DNA of 31,485 nt from Elysia marginata (lineage: Eukaryota; Mollusca; Gastropoda; Plakobranchidae), in the NCBI GenBank assembly GCA_019649035.1, contig BMAT01006711.1, positions 41,094-72,578 on the forward strand, in the 5' to 3' direction. The notes beneath the pieces are model-generated. The model saw nothing but the letters and a program-made list of their open reading frames with translations. It was not told where the DNA came from and made no database searches. Both the position numbers and the translations under genes were made by a program. Below are positions 1-10,900 of this stretch, piece by piece; within the stretch, counting starts at the first letter, position 1; every line of letters starts with the position of its first letter.

Positions 1-50
1 TACTACTACTACAACTACTACTACTTCTGCTACTACTACTACTACTACCA
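1..50. repeat. (TAC)n triplet microsatellite, left part
   Basis: Almost pure TAC/ACT triplets run from the window edge, with a few TGC and TTC variants. The tract probably continues outside the window. It is separated from the larger ACT tract at 296-595 by a retroposon-like tail. Confidence 0.9.
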
Positions 51-51
51 C

Positions 52-290
52 CGTTGTAGGAGATTTGTTGGGAACCCTGGGTTTGCAATTTTTCTTGTCC
101 GTGTTTTCTTGTGTTTGATGTGTCTGTCTTTGTGTTTGGTATGTCTTGTATTTTTTTTCCTTCGGTTTCCGATTGTCTGCGTTGTCCATGTTTTGGGGGG
201 CTTGTGTGAGAGAGGCTGTGTGGCTTTGGTTTTGTCAAGCGCTTTGAGACTTTAATTTATTGTAAAAAGCGCTTTATAAATTTAGATATT
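52..290 (+). mobile_element. Probable 3' end of a retroposon (SINE or LINE tail)
   Basis: A GT/TTT-rich stretch ends in AGCGCTTTGAGAC, then about 20 bases later AAGCGCTTTATAAAT, and passes into ATT and then ACT triplets. The paired AGCGCTT blocks followed by a short A/T tandem tail are typical of SINE/LINE 3' ends in animal genomes. The same paired layout recurs at 15685-15745 and at the end of the SINE at 21212-21265. No tRNA-like head or protein-coding remnant is visible here, so the family is undetermined. Confidence 0.45.
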
Positions 291-295
291 ATTAT

Positions 296-595
296 ATTAT
301 TACTACTACTACTTTTACTACTGCTGCTGCTACTACTGCTGCTGCTAACACTTCTATTACTACTACTAAAACTACTATTAGTACTTTTACCACTACTATT
401 ACTACTGCTACTGCTGCTGCTGGTACTACCACTACTACTACCACTACTACTACTGCTGCTGCTGCCACTACTGCTATTACTACTACTATTACTACTACTT
501 CTATTACTGCTGCTACTACCACTCCTAATACTACTACTGTTGCTGCTGTTGCTACTACTACTACTACTACCACTACTACTACTGCTGTTACTAAG
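296..595. repeat. Long compound (ACT/GCT)n triplet tract
   Basis: About 300 bp of ACT triplets with interspersed GCT, ATT and CCA variants. The triplet unit keeps several frames open on the minus strand (poly-Ser and poly-Val), which are artefacts of the repeat and not genes. Confidence 0.95.
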
Positions 596-599
596 CCAC

Positions 600-1430
600 A
601 TTACTGAATAGTGCCATAAATTTTACCTTGTTTTCTTCCTTCCTAATGACAAAGTTGAATTCTTAGGTAGTGAATACCAAATTAGGAATTAGATGACCTA
701 GATAACACTTAATAGAGGAAATCGCTTATACAATTGATTTAAAAATTGCCATAACATATTCATTTTGCTTGACCCAGAGTTCGTTATTCAGTTATGCTGT
801 AGAAACGAAAATGAAAGGGTTTTTTGTTGAATGGGCAATATCAAGTATTCTGAAATTTATACCCGAATGAAACAATCATAGCGAGTATAATAGCTACGCT
901 ACTGTTAATTACTCTCGATGGGGTGATTACAGTTTCAGAGAAGGTACTTTAATTCCCAAGGATTTGAGCATCGATTATTGATGCACATGAATAAATAACA
1001 TAGTTCAATACAATACCCTTTTCAAAAGTGACATCCACCAAAACATTCTTACCTGTTCGTGTCGACTATTTTAAATACAAAAAAAATTGGAACGAATAGA
1101 AAAAAATTGAGATCAAAGTATGGTTTTAATTCTTATTCAGATGAATCAGCCATGACCACATTCGTTGAACATTTTCTGAATATATTCTTCTGCCATTTTT
1201 AGAATAGCTAAACAGGTGAATTCCTAGACAAGTGTTTAGGTCAGGCGCAGATTAGTTTTCCAAAACCAATTGCTTTTTGGGGGGACTTTTAAACCCCAAA
1301 TTTCAACAAGACTTCATTGCGCTTTAAAAAAACAAACAAACAGAAAGTTGTGTTAAATTTGCAGGAGGTTCAGGTGGTTTAATCAGTAGTCTAAAACAAT
1401 TAATTTGGGCTTTAAATATTTCACTGATCG
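600..1430. other. AT-rich stretch without recognisable features
   Basis: No long ORF, RNA gene, transposon motif or tandem repeat is visible. It has only short A and T runs and an A/C-rich patch near 1326-1345. Confidence 0.5.
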
Positions 1431-1431
1431 C

Positions 1432-1562
1432 TTTATCTCCCTCTCTCTTTCCGTCTCTCTATCGATGCCTCTCCCCCACCCCCTTATATCTCTGTCCCTT
1501 TCTCTCTAACACACCCCCCCCCTCGTTTCTCTGCCCCCCTCGTTTCTCTCCCCCTCTCTTCT
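1432..1562. repeat. Pyrimidine-rich low-complexity tract
   Basis: An almost pure C/T strand: CTCTCTCT blocks alternate with runs of C (for example near 1511-1520). It is an imperfect CT microsatellite with poly-C interruptions. Confidence 0.85.
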
Positions 1563-1859
1563 AATCACTAAGCAATAGCTTAGCTCGTTCCTGTATCAGA
1601 AAACAGGTTGGACATATGTCTTTTTTTGTAAGGAAAACTAGAACTCTCACAGGTGTGAGTTATCTTAAGTGGTAACTTAACGCTTAGCAGAAACAACCAA
1701 TCTCAACTGAAGATGTACAATATTAATATAGAACGGCTGGTGAACTATGAATGTGTGGTACTTTAGTTGAAAGAGAAAAAAATCTTGCGTCAAACTATAC
1801 TAGAAACGCGACATAGCCTTATTTGTTTCATACATAATATTAATCACTTTCGGAGAACT

Positions 1860-2110
1860 TTTGTCTTCGTTACTCAGAGTCATTGTATCTTCACAGAGCA
1901 GCCACTTTTGTCCCACAAGACCAATACATTTGAAAGCCATTTCTAACCCATATGCAGGGTACTGCAGGCGTGCATCACAAATTCAAGAAATGCCTGTAGG
2001 CGGGTACCCATTTTTCAGGTGGGTGGACTTGGGAAAGTTGGGGTAATACCGAAACCCGTGACCGCCTGATCACGAGTCCGACGCGCTAATCACTCTGCCA
2101 CGCTGCACCC
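1860..2110 (-). mobile_element. tRNA-derived SINE, old copy, minus strand
   Basis: Read on the minus strand, the element starts near 2110 with a tRNA-like head. TGGCAGAGTGA at 2100-2090 fits the RNA polymerase III A box except for its last base. A weakened B box (GGGTTTCGGTATTACC) lies at 2057-2042. It continues with a tRNA-unrelated body containing AATGGGTACC, a motif common in tRNA-type SINEs. The degraded B box suggests an old, inactive copy. A 61-codon plus-strand ORF across it is not considered real. Confidence 0.6.
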
Positions 2111-2157
2111 ATGGTATAGCAATAAACTTTTAGGCCGCTATTTAAATAGGTTACTAG

Positions 2158-2286
<129 letters not shown>

Positions 2287-2289
2287 TTT

Positions 2290-2625
2290 GTGAGACAACC
2301 AGGGTGAATCAAGCACAAACCAGAATTTTTACATATTGAATAATTAACATTTTTAATAGGTTTAAGTTATGCATTTTCAAATTTTAAAATAAAAAAAAAT
2401 TGCAAAGCAAGCTTTTCTACAACATGCTAAATTAAATTTTGAAGCCAATAAAAACAGTATACTGTAGAGCATGAAATTTCGTTTACAGGCCTTTAAAGGG
2501 CACTAATTCAAGACTAATCTGGACGACTCTGATTCACACCAGGTGCCTCACATTTAGTCTCTGTGACATTCCAAACACTTCATATCATATTCGCCAAGTA
2601 CAGACTAAGTGCTAGTTCAGATGTA
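2290..2625. other. AT-rich stretch without recognisable features
   Basis: No coding, RNA or repeat signal is visible. Confidence 0.45.
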
Positions 2626-2627
2626 AA

Positions 2628-2783
2628 TTTGGACAGTAATATTCAATATTGTAGTGAGTTTGGACAGTTATATTCAATTTTGTAGTGAGTTTGGACAGTT
2701 ATATTCAGTTTTGTAGTGAGTTTGGACAGTTAAGTTAAGATGTAAGTTTGGACATTAACTTTTCATCTGTAAGTTTGGATAGT
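2628..2783. repeat. Short 31-bp minisatellite, about 3 good copies plus degenerate ones
   Basis: TTTGGACAGTTATATTCA followed by TTTTGTAGTGAG recurs head to tail with a 31-bp period. Three copies are good, then two shortened versions keep only the GTAAGTTTGGA core (near 2743 and 2770). Confidence 0.8.
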
Positions 2784-2789
2784 TATGAT

Positions 2790-3860
2790 AACACACGAGG
2801 CAATTTCGTCCATGAAAACAAAACTACTTTAGAACCAAAAAGGAAAACTTGCGAGGCAATGGTGTACACATGACAACTGTACACATTTAAAGTCTGCAGC
2901 TTAGTCATATTGAAACATTGTAATTCCGAGAGAAAAAAAACAAAAACAAACAAACAAATAATCAAAAGTTTGCTCCATTAACGCACAGGTCAAAACAGAG
3001 GCTGTTAAGTAATTAAGTATACTCTTAATTGTAATGACCTGTGCATATACCATATCAAATCAGACCATTCGAAAGGCCAAATAGAAATGTTGTTCTTTAA
3101 ATGCTCGAAAAAAATTCATAAAAACAAGAATTAATGAAAATCTTATTTAAGAGACATCAAGTCACGACCAACATGACTACTATAGTGTGACGCATTCTTA
3201 GAGTCATGTAGTAAGTTATTCCAAACTTTTTAAAATTTCTCTAGGTGAACCAACGATATATGCACGTATGAAAATAATTCCCCATTGAAAGTGTAGATTC
3301 TTTTTCAACGTTACTGAATTTGATTAAAACATGGTGCTGGAAATTTAAACCCATCCCAACGACTCAAACTAACAAGAGATGCAAAAAAAAAAACCCAACA
3401 AAAAACAAACGAACAAAACAACAACAACAACAAAAACCAGTTAAGACACTTCTCCACCACGACAATTATGGGTACCAGCTTATCAAGGATGTAAGAGTAA
3501 AACAGTTATCATCAATAACTTAACTTGTGCCATTCACCTCGGGAAGTCCGGCTATGTATAAAGTGATATAAATCGCTTTCGTCTAAAGGGGTTGATTAAA
3601 GCAGTGCAATGAAGCAAGTGTCGTAAAGTTCCCAATTCATTCATGACAAATGGGATGGCACGGAATTAAAATCGACTGCCATTCATTACTCACTCGGAAT
3701 GGGTAGGCCGGGGAAAGGAGGAGTGCTTTTAGTTGGAGAGGGTACACCTTTAGAAACGTAAAGTCCGGGACTGATTTCTTTGTAGCTCATAATATAGCAT
3801 AGGTGATCTGGAGGTCTTTTCAAGTCAAAATAAGTTACCGTCTTTTTCAATGACGCTGAG
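2790..3860. other. Non-coding AT-rich DNA upstream of the receptor gene
   Basis: No gene is recognised. An A/C-rich low-complexity patch with (CAA)n lies at about 3381-3436. The short ORFs here match no family I recognise and have no coding-like composition. Confidence 0.45.
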
Positions 3861-3870
3861 TTTCACAAGG

Positions 3871-3879
3871 TATAAAAAG
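3871..3879 (+). promoter_or_regulatory. TATA-like box of the receptor gene
   Basis: TATAAAAAG lies about 100 bases before the inferred start codon at 3977. A TATA-like box here would place transcription start near 3900 and give a 5' UTR of about 75 bases with no upstream ATG. In such AT-rich DNA a TATA match can occur by chance, so this is suggestive only. Confidence 0.4.
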
Positions 3880-3976
3880 AAACTTTATTTAAAAAAAACA
3901 ACTGGCTTTAACTCTAAAAACTTTTTAGTGATTGCAAAATTTGGACCTCTGCAAACGGAAAACAAGAACACTAAAC

Positions 3977-4058
3977 ATGCCCAGTTCACTGGCAGCATGG
4001 TTTCTGGCTTTTTGTGGGTATATCGCATCACCAGGTCCTGTTCTTGGAACGTTTGAAG
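3977..4058 (+). CDS. Exon 1 (signal peptide) of the vWA/lectin/LDLa/LRR GPCR gene
   Basis: An ATG with A at -3 opens 27 codons plus one base. They read as a secretory signal peptide: MPSSLAAW, a hydrophobic stretch FLAFCGYIA, then a Pro/Gly-rich end PGPVLG and TFE. The exon ends GAAG|GTAAAA, a good GT splice donor, leaving a single G. The main exon starts after a strong acceptor at 7899-7900 with GT, so the join makes an intact Gly codon (GGT) and keeps the long frame. That frame otherwise has no N-terminal signal sequence although it encodes a multi-domain ectodomain. The phase match has a one-in-three chance of being accidental, and additional small exons inside the intron cannot be excluded. 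Confidence 0.6.
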
Positions 4059-4669
4059 GTAAAAATAAATCCTATCATCCCTCTAAAGTTAAAGTATTTT
4101 TAACTTTTGCACTTAGAATTAAACCCATTTATCTAAGGAACCGTTTAAAGCTTAAAAAAAACCCACATTCATTTTAAGTATCATTTGAAAGTCAAATCAT
4201 TTTTAAAGTATCTATGGGATCTAGATTTTTTTGCAATAGCAACACATGTGATATTTTAGATATGAAAATATTAAAGCAAAGTTTTCAAATGCAATAAAAC
4301 ATAATTATTGTAACGCTTTAATCATATTTCTACAAAATGCAAGAGGGTGCGATTTCAAAGTGTTTACATGAACTTGACAAAACTTCGTACTCTTAACGAT
4401 TCAGTTTTTTACTTTAACAATTCAATTATTTTTGTCTTTGATAATGACGATATTCTACTTCCAACGAAATATTAAAAAATGCCAATGCGAGAGCACTTAA
4501 CCAAAGCGGAATCTTTCAACTGAAGAAATTGAAGTATAGAATGGTCCGTTCATTTACTTCAAAATTAAAAATTGTAGGATATAGAACAGGCAGCGTTTTA
4601 TACACGAGACATGGATGAAAAGTCATGCCTGTTGTACAATATTTTCTTTATTTAATGAAATGGTTCCAT

Positions 4670-6150
4670 TGAATTCGGCATCGAGTCTTTCCAGTATATA
4701 ACGTAAAGATGATCTGCTGAGAAGTCCGCTCAACATCGATGTAAACAAACCCTGTGGTCCTGATAAAATTAAAGATAAAACTCTTAAGACATGTGCCTAA
4801 CAACTTGCCACCATATTCACTCACATTTCTTATCTTTCAGTTGAGACTATTACAATACCAACCTTAAGAAAATAGGCAAGATATACCAAAAAAAATTCTA
4901 ATCCGCTATGAATGGCCTAAAACCAATAGCATTGAACCCTATAATCTTATAAAGCTTGAAAAAATGCTTTTTAAACTTATGCTCTAAGTGGGACCCATTT
5001 CAGTTTCCCTTAAACGCTGATAGAAGCGTAGAAGATGCAGTTTTAGTATTTATCAACGATCTTCTTAAACACCTGTAAACCCCTAAAACATAATATGTTT
5101 TATGCCAGGGCACTTTTAACACCATTCAACCACATTTGAAGATTGAAAAACTACTTTCGCTTAAAGTTTCTTCTCAGTTGGCTAACTGGATACTTGATTC
5201 CCTACCGGAAGATTGCAACTATGTCTATCTTAATGATACAATATCTGAAACTATAACTAGCAACACTGATGCGCCACATGGCTGTGTTTAGTCTCCCTCT
5301 CTTTGTACTATCTATTATGCCAATGATGTTAGGCCCTCTACTAATTTCATCTAAATTAAATTTGCAGACGAATCATCAATTCAAGGTTTTATGTATGACG
5401 ATGAGTCCTCCTATTTTGAAGAGGTAGAAAACTTCGTCGGTTGTTGTCGAAACAATTTTCTTAAGGTGAACGTAAAAAAACGAAAGACTTTAGTGTAGAT
5501 TTCACACGAAATTATAGCAAAATTCCACCCTTGGAAATTAAAAATTAAAACGTTAAAATTACTGATGTTTTTTTTTATTATACATGTATTTTAGAAAGAG
5601 TGATAGATAACAAAGTTAACTGGAAATCCCACGTGGACACATTGTACAAATGAGCCTGTCAGCGTTTGTACTTCTTGCGAAAGTTGAGATCATTTAGGAT
5701 AAGATGCGAGCTGCTGAAAATGTTTTACTCTGCCACTATTCAGAGCATATTAACATTTGGAATACCAGCTTGGGGAGGTTATAAGTATAACTATAACTTG
5801 GGGAAGTATAACTATGCTGGGCAAGGATAATGTTAACAAGATGATTAAAATTCTAAAAAGCAAGAAATATAACACAATGCTGTCTGCTAGCATTCGATGA
5901 GCTCTACTCTTTCAGAAGTGCTTCAAATTAGTGGAAGACAAATCTCACCCTCTGAGTACTACATAACTTACGAAAGATCAGAGCGCTCATAGCTACAAAA
6001 ATGTAGGCCTACTTGCTTTATCGAGTGTTATATCGAGGCGACTGCAAAGACTCCAAACAGAGAAGGCAAAACCGATAATTGTTATTTCAATACATATTCC
6101 TTATGTTTGACTTTAAGAAACGATTCTTTGACCGCAGCAATGATTATCTG
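4670..6150 (+). pseudogene. Decayed non-LTR retrotransposon reverse transcriptase (CR1/Rex1-like), in the intron
   Basis: Pieced across frames, the plus strand shows RT landmarks in the right order. These are GPD near 4760; KPIALNP near 4920 (finger region); RSVEDAVLVFINDLLKHL near 5028; FNTIQPHL near 5110; WILDSLPEDCNYVYLNDTIS near 5190; a GAPQGC-like APHGCV near 5270; KFADESSIQGF near 5360 (FADD box with D to E); and FLKVNVKK near 5455. C-terminal residues resembling LRKLRSF, a TFG/WGG segment and SHPLSEYY follow to about 5960. Stops and frameshifts throughout show it is dead. The CR1/Rex1 placement rests on these motifs from memory and is tentative. It is colinear with the host gene and probably an old insertion. 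Confidence 0.8.
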
Positions 6151-7301
6151 TATTTCTCTTTGCTTGTTTGTAGAGATGAGAGTCTTTTATTGCAAATTAA
6201 AAAAAAATAATTGGCAGAGTAATGGATGTTATAAGATGTTGAGAAGTTTTGCTTTCACAAGTTATTTCATAACTGGTCTCTAAATATGCGAGTTTAACTG
6301 AAAAGTCTTACCTCTACCACCAATGTATCCAAACTAATCATTGCATAGATAAAAAAAAAATTGTACACTGAATAAAAGCTTAGCGTGTCTGCTATTAAAA
6401 AGCCAGTTATTTTTTCCTCTTTTCTATTTACTCGTCCCTGTAAATATCCGTGCGCCAACGGTGAACACTTTATTCAAATGCTCCGGCGAAAATTTCAGTT
6501 TATTTTATTCTGCAGCACCTATGCACCGCAGCCTCAACTTCCTCGTCATTAGTGTATGATTTCATTATGTTCTTTAAACTTTGAACTGAGAATAAAGTTC
6601 CACTAGGCTAGTCGTGGAGTTCAGAGAGGGCGAGGTAAGGTTTTCAGGACTTTGAATCGAAGCAGGGCATCTTTCGACTAGTAAGTGCCGGGGCGATTGT
6701 TTTCATGATTAAAAACGACAGTATTGCATTATTTACAATGTACGATACACCCATTTCATAGAAATTTAAATGAAATAAGCCACAATTAGCTGTTGAATGT
6801 GACGGTTTTGGCGAAATATTTGGTTCACTTTCACCTGATTCTTAGCGTCTGTTGTTGTGATGGACCAACCACAGTGAGATTGATTTTGCAGACTTGGTGT
6901 GACCGCTCCATCTTTTCGTCTGCTTTCTCACTGTGCTAAAACCTACACAAGCATACTGAAGACGTTGAACACCAACTGTCAATATTCTTTGCTGTATTAG
7001 GGGACTCAAAAACCACACGTTTGCTAAAAAAAAGTTCTTTGTTCTGCGCCATTTTTTCACCAACATTCAAACACGACTACATTCTACGTTTGAGAAATAG
7101 AAAACAGAATGATGTGATTTCAAAGCTGCATGCAACTTGGAGAGCTGTAAGATTAACTACTACGGAGACTGTTGCCAAGTTTGATGGAATCATTTACTTA
7201 AGAAAGAAAATATTGCACAAGAGTTAAGACTTTTTAACCAAGCCTTGTATTGTCTTCAATTATTGAGATTTCATAATAATTACTACTGCTGCTGTGTACA
7301 G

Positions 7302-7304
7302 GGT

Positions 7305-7352
<48 letters not shown>

Positions 7353-7362
7353 GAAAGAGAGC
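7302..7362. repeat. (GA)n microsatellite in the receptor intron
   Basis: About 60 bp of GA/AG dinucleotides with a few C and A interruptions. Confidence 0.95.
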
Positions 7363-7900
7363 GTTAAACTCAAATACTATATTTTCAAATGTTTATTGTA
7401 TACTCAAATGTATTTAAGGGAATCATTATCTTAAAATGTATAATGAATGTTTAAAAAAACTCGGAAAATTTGACAATTTATTGCTTTTTAAGATACCGAA
7501 AAAAACCCAGTAAATGCGTTTAAGCTCTATAAAGAATCCAAATGGAAAAGAAAAAAAAACACACACTCCAAAATACCCTTTTATATTTATGCGTGGTATT
7601 GAACAAATAACGACATATTAAAAAAATTAATGTAAATATAGTGAACCGTTTTGTTTCTTATTTGTTTTTAATTTTGTTTTGAGCTCTTCTTTTTGTAACA
7701 ATGTTGCTATGTAGCCCTATTTAGTTACACATGGAATATATAGAAAAGTTTAACCGTTTAATCAGTTCGTTCGTCGATGACGTTTCTTGATTGATAGCCG
7801 AATAAACCACGGTTAAACTAGGTTTTTTTTTAAATAAAAGAATAATAAAGCAAAAATTCGGAAATTAGTTTATTAATTTATTCATCGCTTCTCTGTTTAG

Positions 7901-10900
7901 GTCAACTTAACAGACCAGAATTTCCCGTTATTCCCGACTGCCAGCAAGGACGAACAAATCTCATTCTCATCTCAGACGCATCCAGTGTCGACTATGCGAC
8001 TCATCTGCAGCTGCTGTGTAGTATTGTCGATACTTTTGCTAGTGGCCAGGAAAATTCTGAAAATCTTAAAGTATCAATGGCTGTATCCGCATCCGATGAA
8101 CAAGACAAGCCACAGATATCTTGGCATTTCAAGTTTGGTGCATACTCCAAAACATCAGCAATCAAGGAGGCAATTATGAGTGATATTGAAAGAAATCGGT
8201 CCTCAACCTCTTTCTTGAAAGAAGCTGTTCATTTTGTTTATGATTTTGTGCACAACGACACCTGTGAGTCCCGTTTAAACGAGCACGTCTCAACCACACC
8301 GGTATCTCCATCGAGTGAGAATGTGCAAGGAGGGGAAGTAAATACGACCAATACACAATGTGATTTAACCAATGATCTGCTAGACACTTTTAAAAACTCC
8401 AGTTTAAGCGGCGCAAATTCAGGACACGACGCAGTTCGTCCAACCACTCTGGTTGTCATCCTGGCAAACCCAAAGCTGCTGTCACATACCGAGAACGACC
8501 CCAAGCCAGAAAAATTTAGTTCTGAGATGAAATTACTAATCGTGTATATATATCCAAGAGATAACTTTAGGAGAAACGTTCTTTGTATACAATACTCTCA
8601 AAACCCTTGTATAAGTCTGCTTGCCGAATCCATGCTGGCCGATCATTCACTTAGCCTTGCTTTATGTGATCGCTGCCTTCCTCAGTGGTTTGGGCCAATG
8701 CCCAGTGCCAGCATGTTGGTCAACTACTCTCATACTGTTAACATACCAGTTCATTCGCATGTATCCTGTTATAATCTTGTGTACACTGAATACCCAGAAA
8801 ATTATGCGCTGAAGGCGACGGAGAAATGTACAGCTATTGGAGCTTCGCTGGTGAGTATAGAGACTATGATGGAATTAAAAGTTCTGGAAGCAGGGATTGC
8901 AGAGCAGTCTCTGTTGAATAGAGAATATCCTGAAAACATCACGAGCGTCTTTATTGGGCTTCAAAGAAACTCGAAAAGCTTGGGGAAACGATTTCGATGG
9001 ATCAATGAACGTCCACTTATTTACAGTAATTGGCTAGACGGTTACCCTCTTGGCGGGTATACTCACGGATGTGCTGTCTGGCATTTGAGATTAGGCGGGT
9101 GGATTGACATAGGGTGTGGTTATTGGATGAAAAACAGTGCCGCGTTGTGTGAATGGACAAAGTTGAAGACCCAAGAGGGTCCAGGAATCTCTTACCCCGC
9201 CCGTCCAAGCGAGGCAAACATACAAAGGGCATTGATCAGAGGTCAAGTCGCAATCTGCGAATTTTATCAGACGGAAATGATGTTGTTGCCGTCTCATTAC
9301 ACATATGGCAGTCATTCATGCTCTTGGCTCACCAACAATACTGGTATGTTACAGATATTAAACACTCCTATCAGTGAAAAATTACTTTTTCCATGCGAGA
9401 ATGACTATGGTTTCGTCCTTTTTAGCAATATGTGTAACCAAGAGATAGACTGTTTCAACAATAAAGATGAAAGCTCGGAACTGTGCGATGCGCATGGGCA
9501 TCATAACTATGGTGTGTTTACTTGTACAACATCTGACAAAGAAGTTCCTGTGGAATCACGGTGTGACTTGTTTAAAGACTGCGTAGATGGCTCAGACGAA
9601 GAAAAATGCCAGTCTTGCCAATTTGGTCTTTGTTCAGACGGCCGTTGTGTGCCACAGACTTGGCTGACTGATGGTCAGAAAGACTGCTTGACTATGGATA
9701 GCCACATAAAACCTGATGTAGACAACTCTATCAATGCTGACATGGACTGTGCATTTCTGTGTAACAGATCAGATTGTGTACCGTGGAGCAAGCTCGGAGA
9801 CGGCGTGGTCGACTGTCTTGGTCCAGAAGGCCCTCTAGATGAAACTCTTGGAGCTATGAAGACAGCTAACTGTAGCAATGTTCTCTTCACGGAGTGGGCA
9901 CCAAAGTGTATTTATCAAAAGGACAGACTAGGTGAGCTCATTGGTTGTCGTAACATGCGCCATTTGCACGGATGTGAAGACTTTATGTGTCCAGAGGGGT
10001 ACGTGAAGTGCCCTGGAGCTTACTGTATACCTGTCCACTATCTTTACAATGACGAAATAGACTGTCCGATGGCGGAGGATGAACCTATAGCTATAAATAC
10101 ACCCAATTTTCTTTCTGGGTACTTCAAATGCAAAATAGATGTACCTGTGTTTATTCATCCAGATCGAATATGTGATGGTTCCGAAGATTGTTCTGGTGGC
10201 ACTGATGAGATGGGGTGCCACGTAACTTGTGCGGAGGGTTTTCTATGTATCGCAGGCTTTGTCGTGTCAGACAATTATGATAAAGCTGAACCACTGACGA
10301 ATATCTCTTTTATCGATGCCGGTTCACGCATGATCGATCTATCCCACATCAATATATCTTCAGCGCTACTGAACATCTGCGATCTGAATCTCTTCTACTT
10401 GCTAGATCTTCGTCTATCCAACTGCAGCCTCAGTGAATTATTCGTTCCACGCAGATGCTTACCCCGACTCTCAAAACTAGATATGACTTACAATCTTTTC
10501 GTTAACATTTCTGAAGAGATTTTTGTCGACATGCCGCCTATCTATTATGGAGCAACCACCCTCCGCTCTTTCAACCTATCTCACAATGTCCTTCTTGAAG
10601 TCTTCGATACCAGGACATTGGTCACCAACTTCAACCTGTTAGTTCTAGACTTATCCTACACAGCTCTTACGAAATTTATCGATATGGATTCAACGATTTT
10701 GAGCTTAACACACCTAAATTTGAGCCACACACGTATTACGCGGCTGTCTTCTTTAACTTTTCCAAACGGATTCAAACCAATCAAGTTGGAAACACTTGAT
10801 CTCAGGGGCATCACATTTGTTGAAGTCGAACCTGATGCTTTTAAAGGACTGGTGATTTTGTCTGACATATTCAGTGATTACTTCAAGGTTTGTTGCCCAC

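Larger units (their letters stand above)
4059..7900 (+). other. Intron 1 of the receptor gene (inferred)
   Basis: The intron starts GTAAAA at 4059. It ends with a pyrimidine-rich CTTCTCTGTTTAG at 7888-7900. It holds a decayed plus-strand LINE (4670-6150), a GA microsatellite (7302-7362) and otherwise AT-rich DNA. Two short overlapping ORFs near 6842-7227 have no recognisable domain. Confidence 0.55.

Noticed and set aside
257-601. Minus-strand ORFs of poly-Ser and poly-Val
   Set aside because: Produced by the ACT/GCT triplet repeat; no complex sequence, and two frames are open at once.
8077-8079. ATG at 8077 as the start of the receptor
   Set aside because: It lies in the middle of the vWA-like domain, with conserved strand residues upstream in the same frame and no signal peptide following it.
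7985-8179. Short ORF beginning MSTMRLICSCC with a signal-peptide-like stretch
   Set aside because: It is out of frame with the main receptor frame, which is itself open and vWA-like over the same bases.
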